Source: Anaerolineae bacterium
GTDB lineage: Bacteria; Chloroflexota; Anaerolineae; Anaerolineales; Villigracilaceae
Assembly: GCA_017303735.1 (NCBI GenBank)
Contig: JAFLCF010000058.1
Span: 1 to 22,336 of the forward strand
Direction: 5' to 3'
DNA: 22,336 nt
How positions within the stretch are numbered: position 1 is the first letter of the stretch; each line of letters starts with the position of its first letter. The position numbers and the translations under genes were made by a program. Below, piece after piece: positions 15,335-22,336 of the stretch. The notes beneath the pieces were generated by a model, which searched no databases, had not been told where the DNA came from, and was given only the letters and a program-made list of their open reading frames with translations.

Positions 15335-15367
15335 AGACCTCCGAGGTTTTAAAAACCTCGGAGGTCT
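15335..15367. terminator. 33-bp perfect palindrome, bidirectional terminator
   Basis: Two 16-base arms (15335-15350 and 15352-15367) with one central base form an almost loop-free palindrome: AGACCTCCGAGGTTTT and its complement. It stands between two convergent genes, 43 bases after the PLP enzyme stop and 7 bases beyond the stop of the 7-TM gene. A smaller stem GGGGC-TTA-GCCCC precedes it at about 15309-15321. It may also be one copy of a dispersed repeat. Confidence 0.75.
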
Positions 15368-15373
15368 TTGTTA

Positions 15374-15997
15374 TTATCTTAATCCCAAATACAACAAAAC
15401 CATTCCCACCATTTGGATTAAGTGAAAGACCCCATTGTTATCAAAATGCCAGACAATGCTTTTCCCCGGTTTTCCTGTAGCTTGCACTACAGCCGCAATG
15501 ATCGTCACGATCACCCCAGCCAGCATCCAACCGGCGCCAGAATGTGAACTTGTAAAAAATAAATAACCGTAAGTTCCCAGCGCAAACAGCATGGCGACTG
15601 CTTCATAAGCGATAAAGGTCATAAAGGTTCCCGGCTTCCAAACTGTGACGAGGAAGAAGGCAATGCCGAGCACGATCATAAACGGCACTACTGTACGGGC
15701 AATTGACTCTCCGCTCAGGTCGTTCAATGCGCCGACAACGAACATGCCCAATGCAAGCCCAAGCGATAAATTGATCGGCATCCACAAACGCAGATTCGTT
15801 TTGTCGCTCATAACAAATCCGTGCGCAGCCGCCCCAAGCAGAGATGAGAACGCGAGCAGACCAAATGCCCATGCCCAAATATCCGCTTTGAAACCATTGC
15901 TTGCGGCAATGTTTACTGCGCACCAAACCGCAAGCAAGCCCATCACGACATCAGTCAGAGAGGTCACTTGTTCGTAAGGAGATGGATGGATTTTCAT
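15374..15997 (-). CDS. Seven-helix membrane protein of unknown function
   Basis: From ATG 15997 the protein has 207 residues. It has about seven hydrophobic segments covering most of its length and a C-terminal stretch HFDNNGVFHLIQMVGMVLLYLGL. The conserved histidines near the end (WHF and FHLIQ) and the helix count recall ceramidase/haemolysin III-like membrane hydrolases, but I cannot confirm metal ligands elsewhere and make no functional call. An in-frame ATG six codons upstream (16015) would lie upstream of the -10 box; 15997, 7 nt downstream of TATAAT, is the better start and implies a leaderless mRNA. It is divergent from the next gene. Confidence 0.8.
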   Translation of the reverse strand: MKIHPSPYEQVTSLTDVVMGLLAVWCAVNIAASNGFKADIWAWAFGLLAFSSLLGAAAHGFVMSDKTNLRLWMPINLSLGLALGMFVVGALNDLSGESIARTVVPFMIVLGIAFFLVTVWKPGTFMTFIAYEAVAMLFALGTYGYLFFTSSHSGAGWMLAGVIVTIIAAVVQATGKPGKSIVWHFDNNGVFHLIQMVGMVLLYLGLR

Positions 15998-16004
15998 TCC
16001 AAAT

Positions 16005-16012
16005 ATTATAAT
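16005..16012. promoter_or_regulatory. Palindromic -10 box serving two divergent leaderless genes
   Basis: ATTATAAT is its own reverse complement and contains TATAAT on both strands (16007-16012 plus, 16010-16005 minus). The plus-strand ATG (16019) follows after 6 nt and the minus-strand ATG (15997) after 7 nt. Neither gene has a Shine-Dalgarno in this space. No convincing -35 boxes are seen. Confidence 0.6.
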
Positions 16013-16018
16013 CACCCC

Positions 16019-16585
16019 ATGCTCAAACCTACAGACTTAATCCTCGTCTGCCTGCTCCCCACCCCGCGGGATATGGAAATTGCGCGATTGCTTGGCTGGT
16101 ATCGCATTCCGCTTAAGAGCGCGCCCAAAGTTGTCAGCGTGGATTATCTCGCGTTCTACCAACCCGCTTCCTTCGGCGAAAGAGGCGGGCAAGTCGAATA
16201 CATTGCCCAAGTTCGCGGACACGAGTTAACTACGAGAGGCGAATTGCTCAAGGATGAGTCCGATCATCCCAGAGCCAAAGAGGAGTATTTCAAAATTCAA
16301 TTGGGTGAGCTTGAGAAGTTGAAAGAACCCATCCACACAGACAAGTGGAAGCGCCTGACCTTTCTGTATTCCACTGGCGAATATCTGCTCAATGCGAAGA
16401 CGCTAAACGACCTGGTGGTGGAAGGCGAAGAACGGAACGTGCTTTGGAAGAATCTGCGTGAACGCGCCGAGAATGAACAGCTTTACAAAACCGACCTTCC
16501 TGAAGCGGATATTCCGCCCGAGGTGCTGATGGCATTGCTGGGAATTAAAGACCTGGCAGGCGGCTACGAAGCCGAAGAACCCTAA
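16019..16585 (+). CDS. Conserved-looking hypothetical protein
   Basis: This 188-residue soluble protein has no membrane segment. Visible patterns are GWYRIPLKSAP near residue 26, a beta-rich stretch with LAFYQPASF and VEYIAQVRGHEL, then RGELLKDESDHPRA and WKRLTFLYSTGEYLL. The arrangement of strands with aromatic residues suggests a small beta-barrel of PUA/EVE-like kind, possibly nucleic-acid binding, but this is a weak structural guess. The longer ORF start at 15968 would cross the shared -10 box; ATG 16019, 6 nt after TATAAT, is preferred. The next gene follows 87 bases later with its own promoter-like boxes. Confidence 0.75.
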   Translation: MLKPTDLILVCLLPTPRDMEIARLLGWYRIPLKSAPKVVSVDYLAFYQPASFGERGGQVEYIAQVRGHELTTRGELLKDESDHPRAKEEYFKIQLGELEKLKEPIHTDKWKRLTFLYSTGEYLLNAKTLNDLVVEGEERNVLWKNLRERAENEQLYKTDLPEADIPPEVLMALLGIKDLAGGYEAEEP

Positions 16586-16636
16586 AATGCCCTCAAAAAG
16601 TTACTAAAATGACAGGAAACCCCTCCCTCGGTATCC

Positions 16637-16665
16637 TTGCCCGTGAATTGCAGAAGTGTTACACT
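16637..16665 (+). promoter_or_regulatory. Promoter of the receiver/roadblock/transposase-like gene, leaderless
   Basis: TTGCCC (16637-16642), a 17-base spacer, then TACACT (16660-16665), and ATG after 7 nt at 16673. No Shine-Dalgarno is present in that space. This is the best -35/-10 pair in the window and supports a leaderless mRNA. Confidence 0.5.
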
Positions 16666-16672
16666 TTAAGAA

Positions 16673-18304
16673 ATGCCCGCTGATTTAATGATCATCACCC
16701 CTTCCAAGACTCTGGGCGAATCCGTTCGACAGGCGTTGGAAGACACCAAGTTCTACCGAGTCCATGTTGTCAACAACAAGGCGTCTGCCATCGTCAAAGC
16801 GAATGAGATCGGCGCGCCGATTGCCATGTTAGACATTGCACTTGGTGAAGAATGGGTGCAGGAGATCGGCGCATCCCTTCGCACCATTCGCAAAAGCATT
16901 AATCTCGTCATTCTTTGTGAGCAAGCCGGTTCCCCTCCATCCTTCGACGACCTGCGCCCGTGGATCATGGTCCGAAAGCCGTTCAAAATGTCCGATTTTA
17001 TGAATGCCGTCAGCCAACCTCAAGCTGCAGCCGGTTCTTCCGGAATATCGACCGGAAACACGGTTCAATTCATGCCGTGGCTGAGCGACCCCAACAAAGC
17101 CGCCCAACACCTTACCCGCCTCACTCTCGAATCATCGGCACAAGCCGCATTGATCACCCGCAAAAGCGACCTGTGGGCGTATGCAGGCGGGCTCTCGCAA
17201 AACGCCGCCAAAGAAGTAGCTCAAACCGTCACTCGCAATTGGGATGGGCAAAAAGGTTCAGACCTGCTACGCTTCATTCGACTCGAAAGCACCAAAGCGG
17301 AGCACATGCTCTACGCCACCCGCCTCACTTCAGACTCGGTGCTGGCTCTTGTTTTCGATGCTGAGACTCCCTTTAGCACCATTCGCTCGCAAGCGAGCCA
17401 GTTGTTGAACGATTTCGGCAGCGATACTCCGCAAATGCAGGCAAGCACCTACTCGCAAAACCAGCCCAGCAGCACGGATGAAGGCGACGATTTCTCGAAC
17501 ACTCCACCCATCTCGAATATCCTTGTCGATATTCCAACTCCCAACCCCGAGCCGCTGACCACCCGCGATTTCAACCTGCCGCGCAAGAAACAAGAAGCCT
17601 TCGACCCGAATGAAACACGTGTCTCTGATTCGCTGTCGAATGCCAGTGTCTTCAGCCGTGACCCCTCCCCTGCCATCCCGAGGAATCAAGTTCGGTCGGT
17701 TGCCCAAACTCAAAAGTCCGAGCCGCGAGCCGAGGCACGCACTGCTTTCGATGAAGTCGAAGTCACTGCCCCATCCCGCTCGAAGCCTCGTCCTGAAACG
17801 CCCATCTCCAGACCGGTGCCCGGTGAAAACGACGTCACCCGCGAAGGTCCGACCACAGAAGCGGCGCGCAAACTGATGCCAGAACCGATCTCTGCCGGGC
17901 TCTATCACTTAACCTATGCATGTCTGCTCGTGCCGCGCTTTTCATCTCATTATCTGACTGGCGATCTTTCAGACCGACTCGGCGAATGGCTGCCCAGCAT
18001 TTGCGTGGCATTTGGCTGGCGGTTGGAATTCCTAGCCGTGCGCCCCGAATATTTGCAATGGGTTGTGAATGTTCAACCGAATACGTCGCCTGGTCATCTC
18101 ATGCGCATCATGCGCCAACAGACTTCTGAAAAGATCTTCAGTGACTTTGTACGCTTGAAGAGGGAAAATCCCTCCGGCGATTTTTGGGCGCCCGGTTATT
18201 TGATCATGGGCGGCTCGCAGCCCCATCCGCCGCAACTGGTGCGTGACTATATACGCCAGACCCGTCAACGACAGGGCTTGGATGATCTTCCACCTGGCAA
18301 GTGA
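16673..18304 (+). CDS. Receiver-like + roadblock-like + degenerate Y1 transposase (IS200/IS605 TnpA-like) fusion protein
   Basis: This 543-residue protein shows three parts. Residues 1-115 resemble a CheY receiver: phosphoacceptor position D54 (AMLDIAL) and KP at 102-103 (VRKPF) are kept, but the N-terminal acidic pair is missing (LMIITPS). Residues about 130-250 resemble a roadblock/LC7 domain (AALITRKSDLWAYAGGL, LLRFIRLES, LYATRLTSDSVLALV). A Pro/Ser-rich linker runs to about 405. Residues 409-532 match the Y1_Tnp fold: SAGLYHLTYAC, YLTGDLSDRLGEWL, WAPGYLIMGG, and VRDYIRQT with the Tyr at 526. The HUH motif position reads PEYLQW (460-462), so both histidines are lost and transposition is not expected. 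The protein is probably a regulatory factor with an exapted DNA/RNA-binding domain; that role is inference. Confidence 0.82.
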   Translation: MPADLMIITPSKTLGESVRQALEDTKFYRVHVVNNKASAIVKANEIGAPIAMLDIALGEEWVQEIGASLRTIRKSINLVILCEQAGSPPSFDDLRPWIMVRKPFKMSDFMNAVSQPQAAAGSSGISTGNTVQFMPWLSDPNKAAQHLTRLTLESSAQAALITRKSDLWAYAGGLSQNAAKEVAQTVTRNWDGQKGSDLLRFIRLESTKAEHMLYATRLTSDSVLALVFDAETPFSTIRSQASQLLNDFGSDTPQMQASTYSQNQPSSTDEGDDFSNTPPISNILVDIPTPNPEPLTTRDFNLPRKKQEAFDPNETRVSDSLSNASVFSRDPSPAIPRNQVRSVAQTQKSEPRAEARTAFDEVEVTAPSRSKPRPETPISRPVPGENDVTREGPTTEAARKLMPEPISAGLYHLTYACLLVPRFSSHYLTGDLSDRLGEWLPSICVAFGWRLEFLAVRPEYLQWVVNVQPNTSPGHLMRIMRQQTSEKIFSDFVRLKRENPSGDFWAPGYLIMGGSQPHPPQLVRDYIRQTRQRQGLDDLPPGK

Positions 18305-18330
18305 GTTTCTAAAACATAAGTTCTAAAATA

Positions 18331-18366
18331 AAAACGCAGAGTATAATTTGCTCTGCGTTTTGTTTT
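18331..18366 (+). terminator. Rho-independent terminator after the fusion-protein gene
   Basis: AAAACGCAGAG (18331-18341) pairs with CTCTGCGTTTT (18351-18361), 11 bp, loop TATAATTTG, followed by GTTTT. It begins 27 bases past the stop codon. The loop happens to contain TATAAT, which could also serve as a -10 for polA, but the hairpin is the more economical reading. Confidence 0.85.
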
Positions 18367-18408
18367 AACAGGTTTTCAACCTGCCAAAATAGAGAACTTC
18401 ATAATACG

Positions 18409-18443
18409 TCAGGCTGCATACCCCTTCGGGGCAAATAGCCTGA
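18409..18443 (+). promoter_or_regulatory. Hairpin in the polA leader
   Basis: TCAGGCT (18409-18415) pairs with AGCCTGA (18437-18443), enclosing a second stem CCCC-TTC-GGGG that can close a C(UUCG)G tetraloop. It ends 26 bases before the polA ATG. A smaller stem CAGGTT-TTC-AACCTG lies before it at about 18369-18383. Function is unknown; it could be a leader structure or a short REP. Confidence 0.5.
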
Positions 18444-18469
18444 ATTACAAAACCAACCGGATACTAACC

Positions 18470-21277
18470 ATGCCCCCTACCCTTTACCTTATTGACGGAC
18501 ACGCCCTTGCCTACCGCATGTACTTCGCCCTGACCGCTGGCGGAGGGAATAACTCGCGCTGGTTAACCTCCAAAGGCGAACCCACTGCAGGGGTATATGG
18601 TTTTGCGCGCGAACTGGTGCGTGTGCTAGAGCAGGAAAAGCCGGAATATTTGGCGGTTGCCTTTGATGTGGGCAAAACCTTTCGTGACCAGATCTTCCCT
18701 GAATACAAAGCCACCCGCGAAAAGATGCCAGATGACTTGCGGACACAGATCGGGCGTATCCGTGAGATGGTGGATGCCTTCCACATTCCGCGCCTCGAAA
18801 TGGACGGCTACGAAGCTGACGATGTGCTGGGCAGTGTGGCAAGACTCGCCGCCGAACGAGGCTTGGGTGTAAAGATCATCACCGGTGACCGCGACCTCCT
18901 GCAACTGGTCAACGAACGGACAGCCGTTTATCTGGCTGGCGACGACCAGACCTACATCACCGATGCCGATGTGATCAAGAAACTCGGTGTTCGTCCGAAT
19001 CAAGTGGTGGATTACAAAGCCATCGTTGGCGACACCTCCGATAACATCCCCGGTGTCAAAGGCGTGGGCGAGAAAACAGCCGTGGCTCTGCTCGAAAAAT
19101 TCGACACGCTCGATGCCATCTATGCCAACCTCGATCAAGTCGAGAAACGCTGGCAGGGAAAGTTCGAAGCCAGCAAAGAAGTTGCATACATGAGCCGCGA
19201 TCTGGCGCGCATTGAGACGAACTTAAACCTAAAATTCAATCTGGAAGATGCCGAGGTAAAACCCTTCGACGGCTCGGCTCTTGAAGCCTTCTTCAAAGAG
19301 ATGGAATTCAAAACGCTTGTGAGCAAAGTGCCTGCCATCAGCGGTGGGACTCTTGCCGTTGCTCCAGCACCGTCTGTAAAACCCGGCAAAACCAAAACCG
19401 GGCAAATGACCATGTTCGCCAATGAACCGCAGCCCATTGTGGTGGAAGTAAAACCGGCGAACATTGAAGTCATCATCGTCGACTCGGATGAAAAGCTGAA
19501 GAACCTTGCCAGCGAATTAAATAACGCCAAGGTCATATCCTTTGACACTGAAACCACCGGCACCGAAGAAATGAATGCGGATCTGGTGGGCATTTCGCTG
19601 GCAGTGAAAGAAGGACAGGGATATTACATTCCCATCGGTCACACCTCGGGGAATAACCTGTCCATTGAAAAAGTAATCAACGCCATCAAACCCGCCATGA
19701 CGAACCCGAAGATCGGCAAAGTGGCGCATAATGCCAAATATGATTTCATCATGCTGGCACGTTATGGTCTGACCATCTCTCCGCTCACCTTTGATACCAT
19801 GCTGGCAGAATTCATCGTTGACCCATCTTCACGCCACTTGGGGTTGAAAAATCTTTCTGAGCACCGTCTCGGCGAAACGATGACTCACATCGAAGAATTG
19901 ATCGGCAAAGGTAAGAAGCAGGTCAGCATGGCAGAAGTTGCCATTGAAGCCGTTGCCAGTTATGCCGCCGCCGATGCCGAGACCACCCTGCGTTTGCTGA
20001 CAATTGAAGAAAAAGAATTGAAAAAAGTGAACGGACAAAAAATTCTCGACGAGATCGACATGCCGTTGACCGCCGTCCTCGCGGAAATGGAAATGACCGG
20101 TGCATTGATCGATACCGAATTTTTCGGGAAAATGTCCACTGAGCTTGCGGCTCGCCTTGCCGAGATCGAAAAGGAAATCTTCGGGCATGTCGGCAAGACT
20201 TTCAATATCAATTCGCCGCAGCAACTTTCAGATGTACTTTTCAATCATCTGCGCCTCGAACCACCCGACAAGGGACGCAAGACCACCACGGGCTTTTACT
20301 CCACCTCAGCCGACGTGCTCGATGCAATGCGTGGTCAACACCAAGTCTTGGACTTCATCCTCGAACATCGCGAGCTTTCCAAGTTAAAGTCTACGTATGT
20401 GGATGCTCTGCCCGCAGCCATCAATCCAACTACGGGACGCGTGCATACCTCTTACAGCCAGATCGGCGCGGTGACTGGACGACTCTCGTCCAACAACCCG
20501 AATTTGCAGAACATCCCCATCCGCACCGAAACGGGACGTAAAGTCCGCAACGGATTTATTGCCGATAAAGGCAATCTGCTTCTATCGGTTGATTATTCAC
20601 AAATCGAACTTCGCATTGTGGCACATATGGCAGAAGATGAAGCCATGTTGGCGGCTTTCCGCGCAGGGGAAGATATTCACGCGACCACCGCAGCTGCCGT
20701 TTACGATATTGAGTTGAAAGACGTCACCAAAGACATGCGCCGTCATGCCAAAGCGATCAACTTCGGCTTGATCTATGGCATGTCCGCTTTTGGGCTGATG
20801 CACTCCACGGGCTTAACTCTGGCAGAGTCTGAAGATTTTGTGAAAGCCTATTTCAAGAAGTTCCCCGGCGTGAAAAAATATTTAGATGGCATTCGTCGCC
20901 AGGCCGCAGAGATCGGGTATGTGGAGACTCTGCTTGGGCGTAGGCGCTACTTCCCGGCATTGCAGAGCAAGGCACCGGTCCAGGTAAAGAACCGTGAAGA
21001 GCGTGAAGCCATCAACGCCCCCATCCAGGGCACCGCGGCAGACATCATGAAGATCGCCATGTTGAAAATCCCGCCAGCATTGAAGGCGGCAGGACTAAAA
21101 GCAAAAATGCTGTTGCAGGTACACGATGAATTGGTGCTGGAAGTGCCAAAAAAAGAAATTGATGAAACTGCCAGAGTGGTTCAAACAACGATGGCTACAG
21201 CATACCCAATGAGCATCCCGCTGGAAACGGAAGCCCGCGCCGGTATCAGTTGGGGGGAAATGACCGTGCTCGGGTAG
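18470..21277 (+). CDS. polA: DNA polymerase I
   Basis: This 935-residue enzyme has all three domains. The 5' nuclease (1-290) shows D9, D66, D117-D118, D140/D142 and D188/D191 at the expected metal positions (YLIDGHALAY, YEADD, TGDRDLLQL, GDTSDN). The 3'-5' exonuclease starts near 350 with the intact DxE motif SFDTETTG (D359, E361), so proofreading is probably active. The polymerase domain has motif A SVDYSQIELR (D708), motif B KAINFGLIYG and motif C LQVHDELVLE (D886). It replaces RNA primers and fills repair gaps. There is no obvious Shine-Dalgarno before ATG 18470. A small gene follows 2 bases after the stop. Confidence 0.98.
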   Translation: MPPTLYLIDGHALAYRMYFALTAGGGNNSRWLTSKGEPTAGVYGFARELVRVLEQEKPEYLAVAFDVGKTFRDQIFPEYKATREKMPDDLRTQIGRIREMVDAFHIPRLEMDGYEADDVLGSVARLAAERGLGVKIITGDRDLLQLVNERTAVYLAGDDQTYITDADVIKKLGVRPNQVVDYKAIVGDTSDNIPGVKGVGEKTAVALLEKFDTLDAIYANLDQVEKRWQGKFEASKEVAYMSRDLARIETNLNLKFNLEDAEVKPFDGSALEAFFKEMEFKTLVSKVPAISGGTLAVAPAPSVKPGKTKTGQMTMFANEPQPIVVEVKPANIEVIIVDSDEKLKNLASELNNAKVISFDTETTGTEEMNADLVGISLAVKEGQGYYIPIGHTSGNNLSIEKVINAIKPAMTNPKIGKVAHNAKYDFIMLARYGLTISPLTFDTMLAEFIVDPSSRHLGLKNLSEHRLGETMTHIEELIGKGKKQVSMAEVAIEAVASYAAADAETTLRLLTIEEKELKKVNGQKILDEIDMPLTAVLAEMEMTGALIDTEFFGKMSTELAARLAEIEKEIFGHVGKTFNINSPQQLSDVLFNHLRLEPPDKGRKTTTGFYSTSADVLDAMRGQHQVLDFILEHRELSKLKSTYVDALPAAINPTTGRVHTSYSQIGAVTGRLSSNNPNLQNIPIRTETGRKVRNGFIADKGNLLLSVDYSQIELRIVAHMAEDEAMLAAFRAGEDIHATTAAAVYDIELKDVTKDMRRHAKAINFGLIYGMSAFGLMHSTGLTLAESEDFVKAYFKKFPGVKKYLDGIRRQAAEIGYVETLLGRRRYFPALQSKAPVQVKNREEREAINAPIQGTAADIMKIAMLKIPPALKAAGLKAKMLLQVHDELVLEVPKKEIDETARVVQTTMATAYPMSIPLETEARAGISWGEMTVLG

Positions 21278-21279
21278 CC

Positions 21280-21504
21280 ATGGTTGAGGAAGACAAAAGA
21301 AATAAATTAAAAGATAGAGTATTCACCTATCATCAAAACAAAGATGGCAAGGTATTCCTCTACTGGCATGGAAAACAGGTCAAAATATTGAAAGGTCAAG
21401 AAGCTCAAAACTTCTTAACTAAAATTGTCACTCTTGACCATAAAGCAAGTCAACTGGTCATGGCAAAGCTGACTGGGAACTTCAAGCGCGGTAACGAACG
21501 CTAG
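21280..21504 (+). CDS. Small conserved-looking protein coupled to polA
   Basis: This 74-residue, basic, soluble protein starts 2 bases after the polA stop codon, so it is likely translated by coupling from the polA mRNA. Visible patterns are FTYHQNKDGKVFLYWHGKQV and LVMAKLTGNFKRGNE; the strand-rich front and helical end suggest one small folded domain. I have the impression of similar small proteins in other bacteria but cannot name a family. An upstream in-frame ATG at 21250 would overlap polA by 28 bases; the ATG at 21280 fits coupling better. It is more A+T-rich than polA. Confidence 0.7.
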   Translation: MVEEDKRNKLKDRVFTYHQNKDGKVFLYWHGKQVKILKGQEAQNFLTKIVTLDHKASQLVMAKLTGNFKRGNER

Positions 21505-21528
21505 CATAATGCCCACACCCAACAAGGT

Positions 21529-21534
21529 TATAAT
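21529..21534 (+). promoter_or_regulatory. Candidate -10 box before the TPR gene
   Basis: TATAAT about 52 bases before ATG 21586. A TAAAAT at 21571-21576, 9 nt before the ATG, is an alternative that would give a nearly leaderless mRNA. Neither has a good -35, and no Shine-Dalgarno is visible. Confidence 0.35.
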
Positions 21535-21585
21535 TGCATGATTGTTATGTTAGACCCCACTCTTTGAAAGTAAAATAGAAACACT

Positions 21586-22336
21586 ATGCCCGGACGAGAA
21601 GATATTTTTCATAAAGCCATGAACGAGGGACATTCCGCCGCCTGGGACCAGGAATGGTCCAAAGCTGCCAGCGCCTATCGCCGCGCCCTCGAAGAATTCC
21701 CCGATCAACCCAAAGCCCTTGGCAGCCTCGGGCTTGCCCTGTATCAGCTCAACAATGTAGATGAAGCCCTGCAGATCTACATGCGCGCTGTAAAAGTCTC
21801 GCCAGAAGACCCCGTCCCCATGGAAAAAGTGGCGCAGCTTTCTGAACGCGTCGGCGACCTGAAAACTGCCATGGATGCCGCCATCCGCGCGGGCGATCTT
21901 TTCCTCAAACAACGTGATACTGACAAAGCCCTCGAAAACTGGATGCACGTCACCAGTATCAACCCCGAAAATCCCATCGCCCATTCACGCCTTGCCCAGG
22001 TGCATGAAAGACTCAACCACCACCAACAAGCCGTGATGGAATATCTTGCCATCGCCAGTATCCTTCAGCGTGCGGGCAACGCAGAAAAAACTCAAGAGAT
22101 GGTCAACAAAGCCCAATCTCTTCTGCCTAACAGCACCGAAGTGAAACAAGCGCAAACCCTTTTACGAACCGGGCAACTGCTCCCAAAACCGATCCGAGCC
22201 AAAGGCGGGACGGGACCCATCCGCATGGCGCAGGTCAAACAGTTGCAAGAGCCGACGAAGAAAACCGCCTCCGGGCTCGACCCGATAGCGGAAGCGCGCC
22301 AAAAAGCCCTCACCCAACTGGCAGAGTTACTCTTCG
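21586..22336 (+). CDS. TPR-repeat protein, 3' end cut by window edge
   Basis: From ATG 21586, 250 codons are open to the right edge. The first 150 residues are tetratricopeptide repeats (AWDQEWSKAASAYRRALEE, GLALYQLNNVDEALQIYMRA, then LAQVHERLNHHQQAVMEYL). A linker rich in Lys, Pro and Gly follows, with the sequence continuing past the edge. No signal peptide or membrane segment is seen in the visible part, so it is probably cytoplasmic. TPR proteins of this kind are scaffolds; no partner can be named. It does not resemble the 40-residue repeats of the TIR-STAND protein. Confidence 0.85.
   Translation, partial: MPGREDIFHKAMNEGHSAAWDQEWSKAASAYRRALEEFPDQPKALGSLGLALYQLNNVDEALQIYMRAVKVSPEDPVPMEKVAQLSERVGDLKTAMDAAIRAGDLFLKQRDTDKALENWMHVTSINPENPIAHSRLAQVHERLNHHQQAVMEYLAIASILQRAGNAEKTQEMVNKAQSLLPNSTEVKQAQTLLRTGQLLPKPIRAKGGTGPIRMAQVKQLQEPTKKTASGLDPIAEARQKALTQLAELLF

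Noticed and set aside
15968..16018. Longer start for the hypothetical gene at 15968
   Set aside because: It would overlap the divergent gene's coding start and the shared -10 box; the ATG at 16019 fits promoter position better.
17897..18268. Active IS200/IS605 insertion sequence
   Set aside because: The HUH histidines are replaced, the domain is fused in frame to a long N-terminal part, and no flanking IS hairpins or tnpB/omega-RNA are seen.
18342..18347. TATAAT as the polA promoter
   Set aside because: It is the loop of an 11-bp terminator hairpin followed by a T tract and has no -35; kept only as a possibility.

Overview
This window looks like a chromosomal piece of a Chloroflexota bacterium, most likely class Anaerolineae. 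The grounds are the mix of protein types, the moderate G+C, the abundance of REP-like palindromes, and the 40-residue TPR arrays. That taxonomic call is inference. No rRNA, tRNA or CRISPR array is visible. Most genes are ordinary housekeeping or conserved hypothetical genes on both strands.

Left part (1-6560, all minus strand). A selA gene for selenocysteine synthesis runs off the left edge. It overlaps an upstream small membrane-protein gene by 17 bases, and the pair appears to be expressed from a near-leaderless promoter. Next comes a compact Bat-type operon read leftward: a MoxR AAA+ ATPase, a DUF58 protein, and two tandem membrane-anchored VWA proteins. A palindromic repeat separates it from an upstream membrane-anchored HtrA-like protease without a PDZ domain.

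Middle part (6561-9411). A leader containing two REP-like palindromes precedes a small nitroreductase on the plus strand. A KtrA/KtrB potassium uptake pair lies convergent to it on the minus strand.

Accessory island (9412-13690). A plausible two-gene operon encodes a 145-residue membrane protein followed 24 bases later by a 1064-residue TIR - coiled coil - STAND/NB-ARC ATPase - winged helix - TPR protein. This is the architecture of NLR-like bacterial conflict or defence proteins. It is A+T-rich in its middle, while its 3' end has host-like composition and carries an in-frame REP palindrome. A 19-bp inverted repeat separates it from a convergent small membrane-protein gene, whose last residues it encodes.

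Right part (13690-22336, mostly plus strand). It contains a fold-type II PLP enzyme; a 7-TM protein and a conserved hypothetical protein diverging from a single palindromic ATTATAAT box with both start codons 6-7 nt away; and a three-part regulatory-looking protein (receiver-like, roadblock-like, then a C-terminal domain resembling an IS200/IS605 Y1 transposase that has lost its HUH histidines). DNA polymerase I follows, then a small gene 2 bases behind it, and a TPR protein cut by the right edge.

The most interesting items are the receiver/roadblock/ex-transposase fusion, the membrane-protein plus TIR-STAND-TPR pair, and a recurrent extended -10 motif (G-Y-GGG-TATA-R-T) with several apparently leaderless genes.
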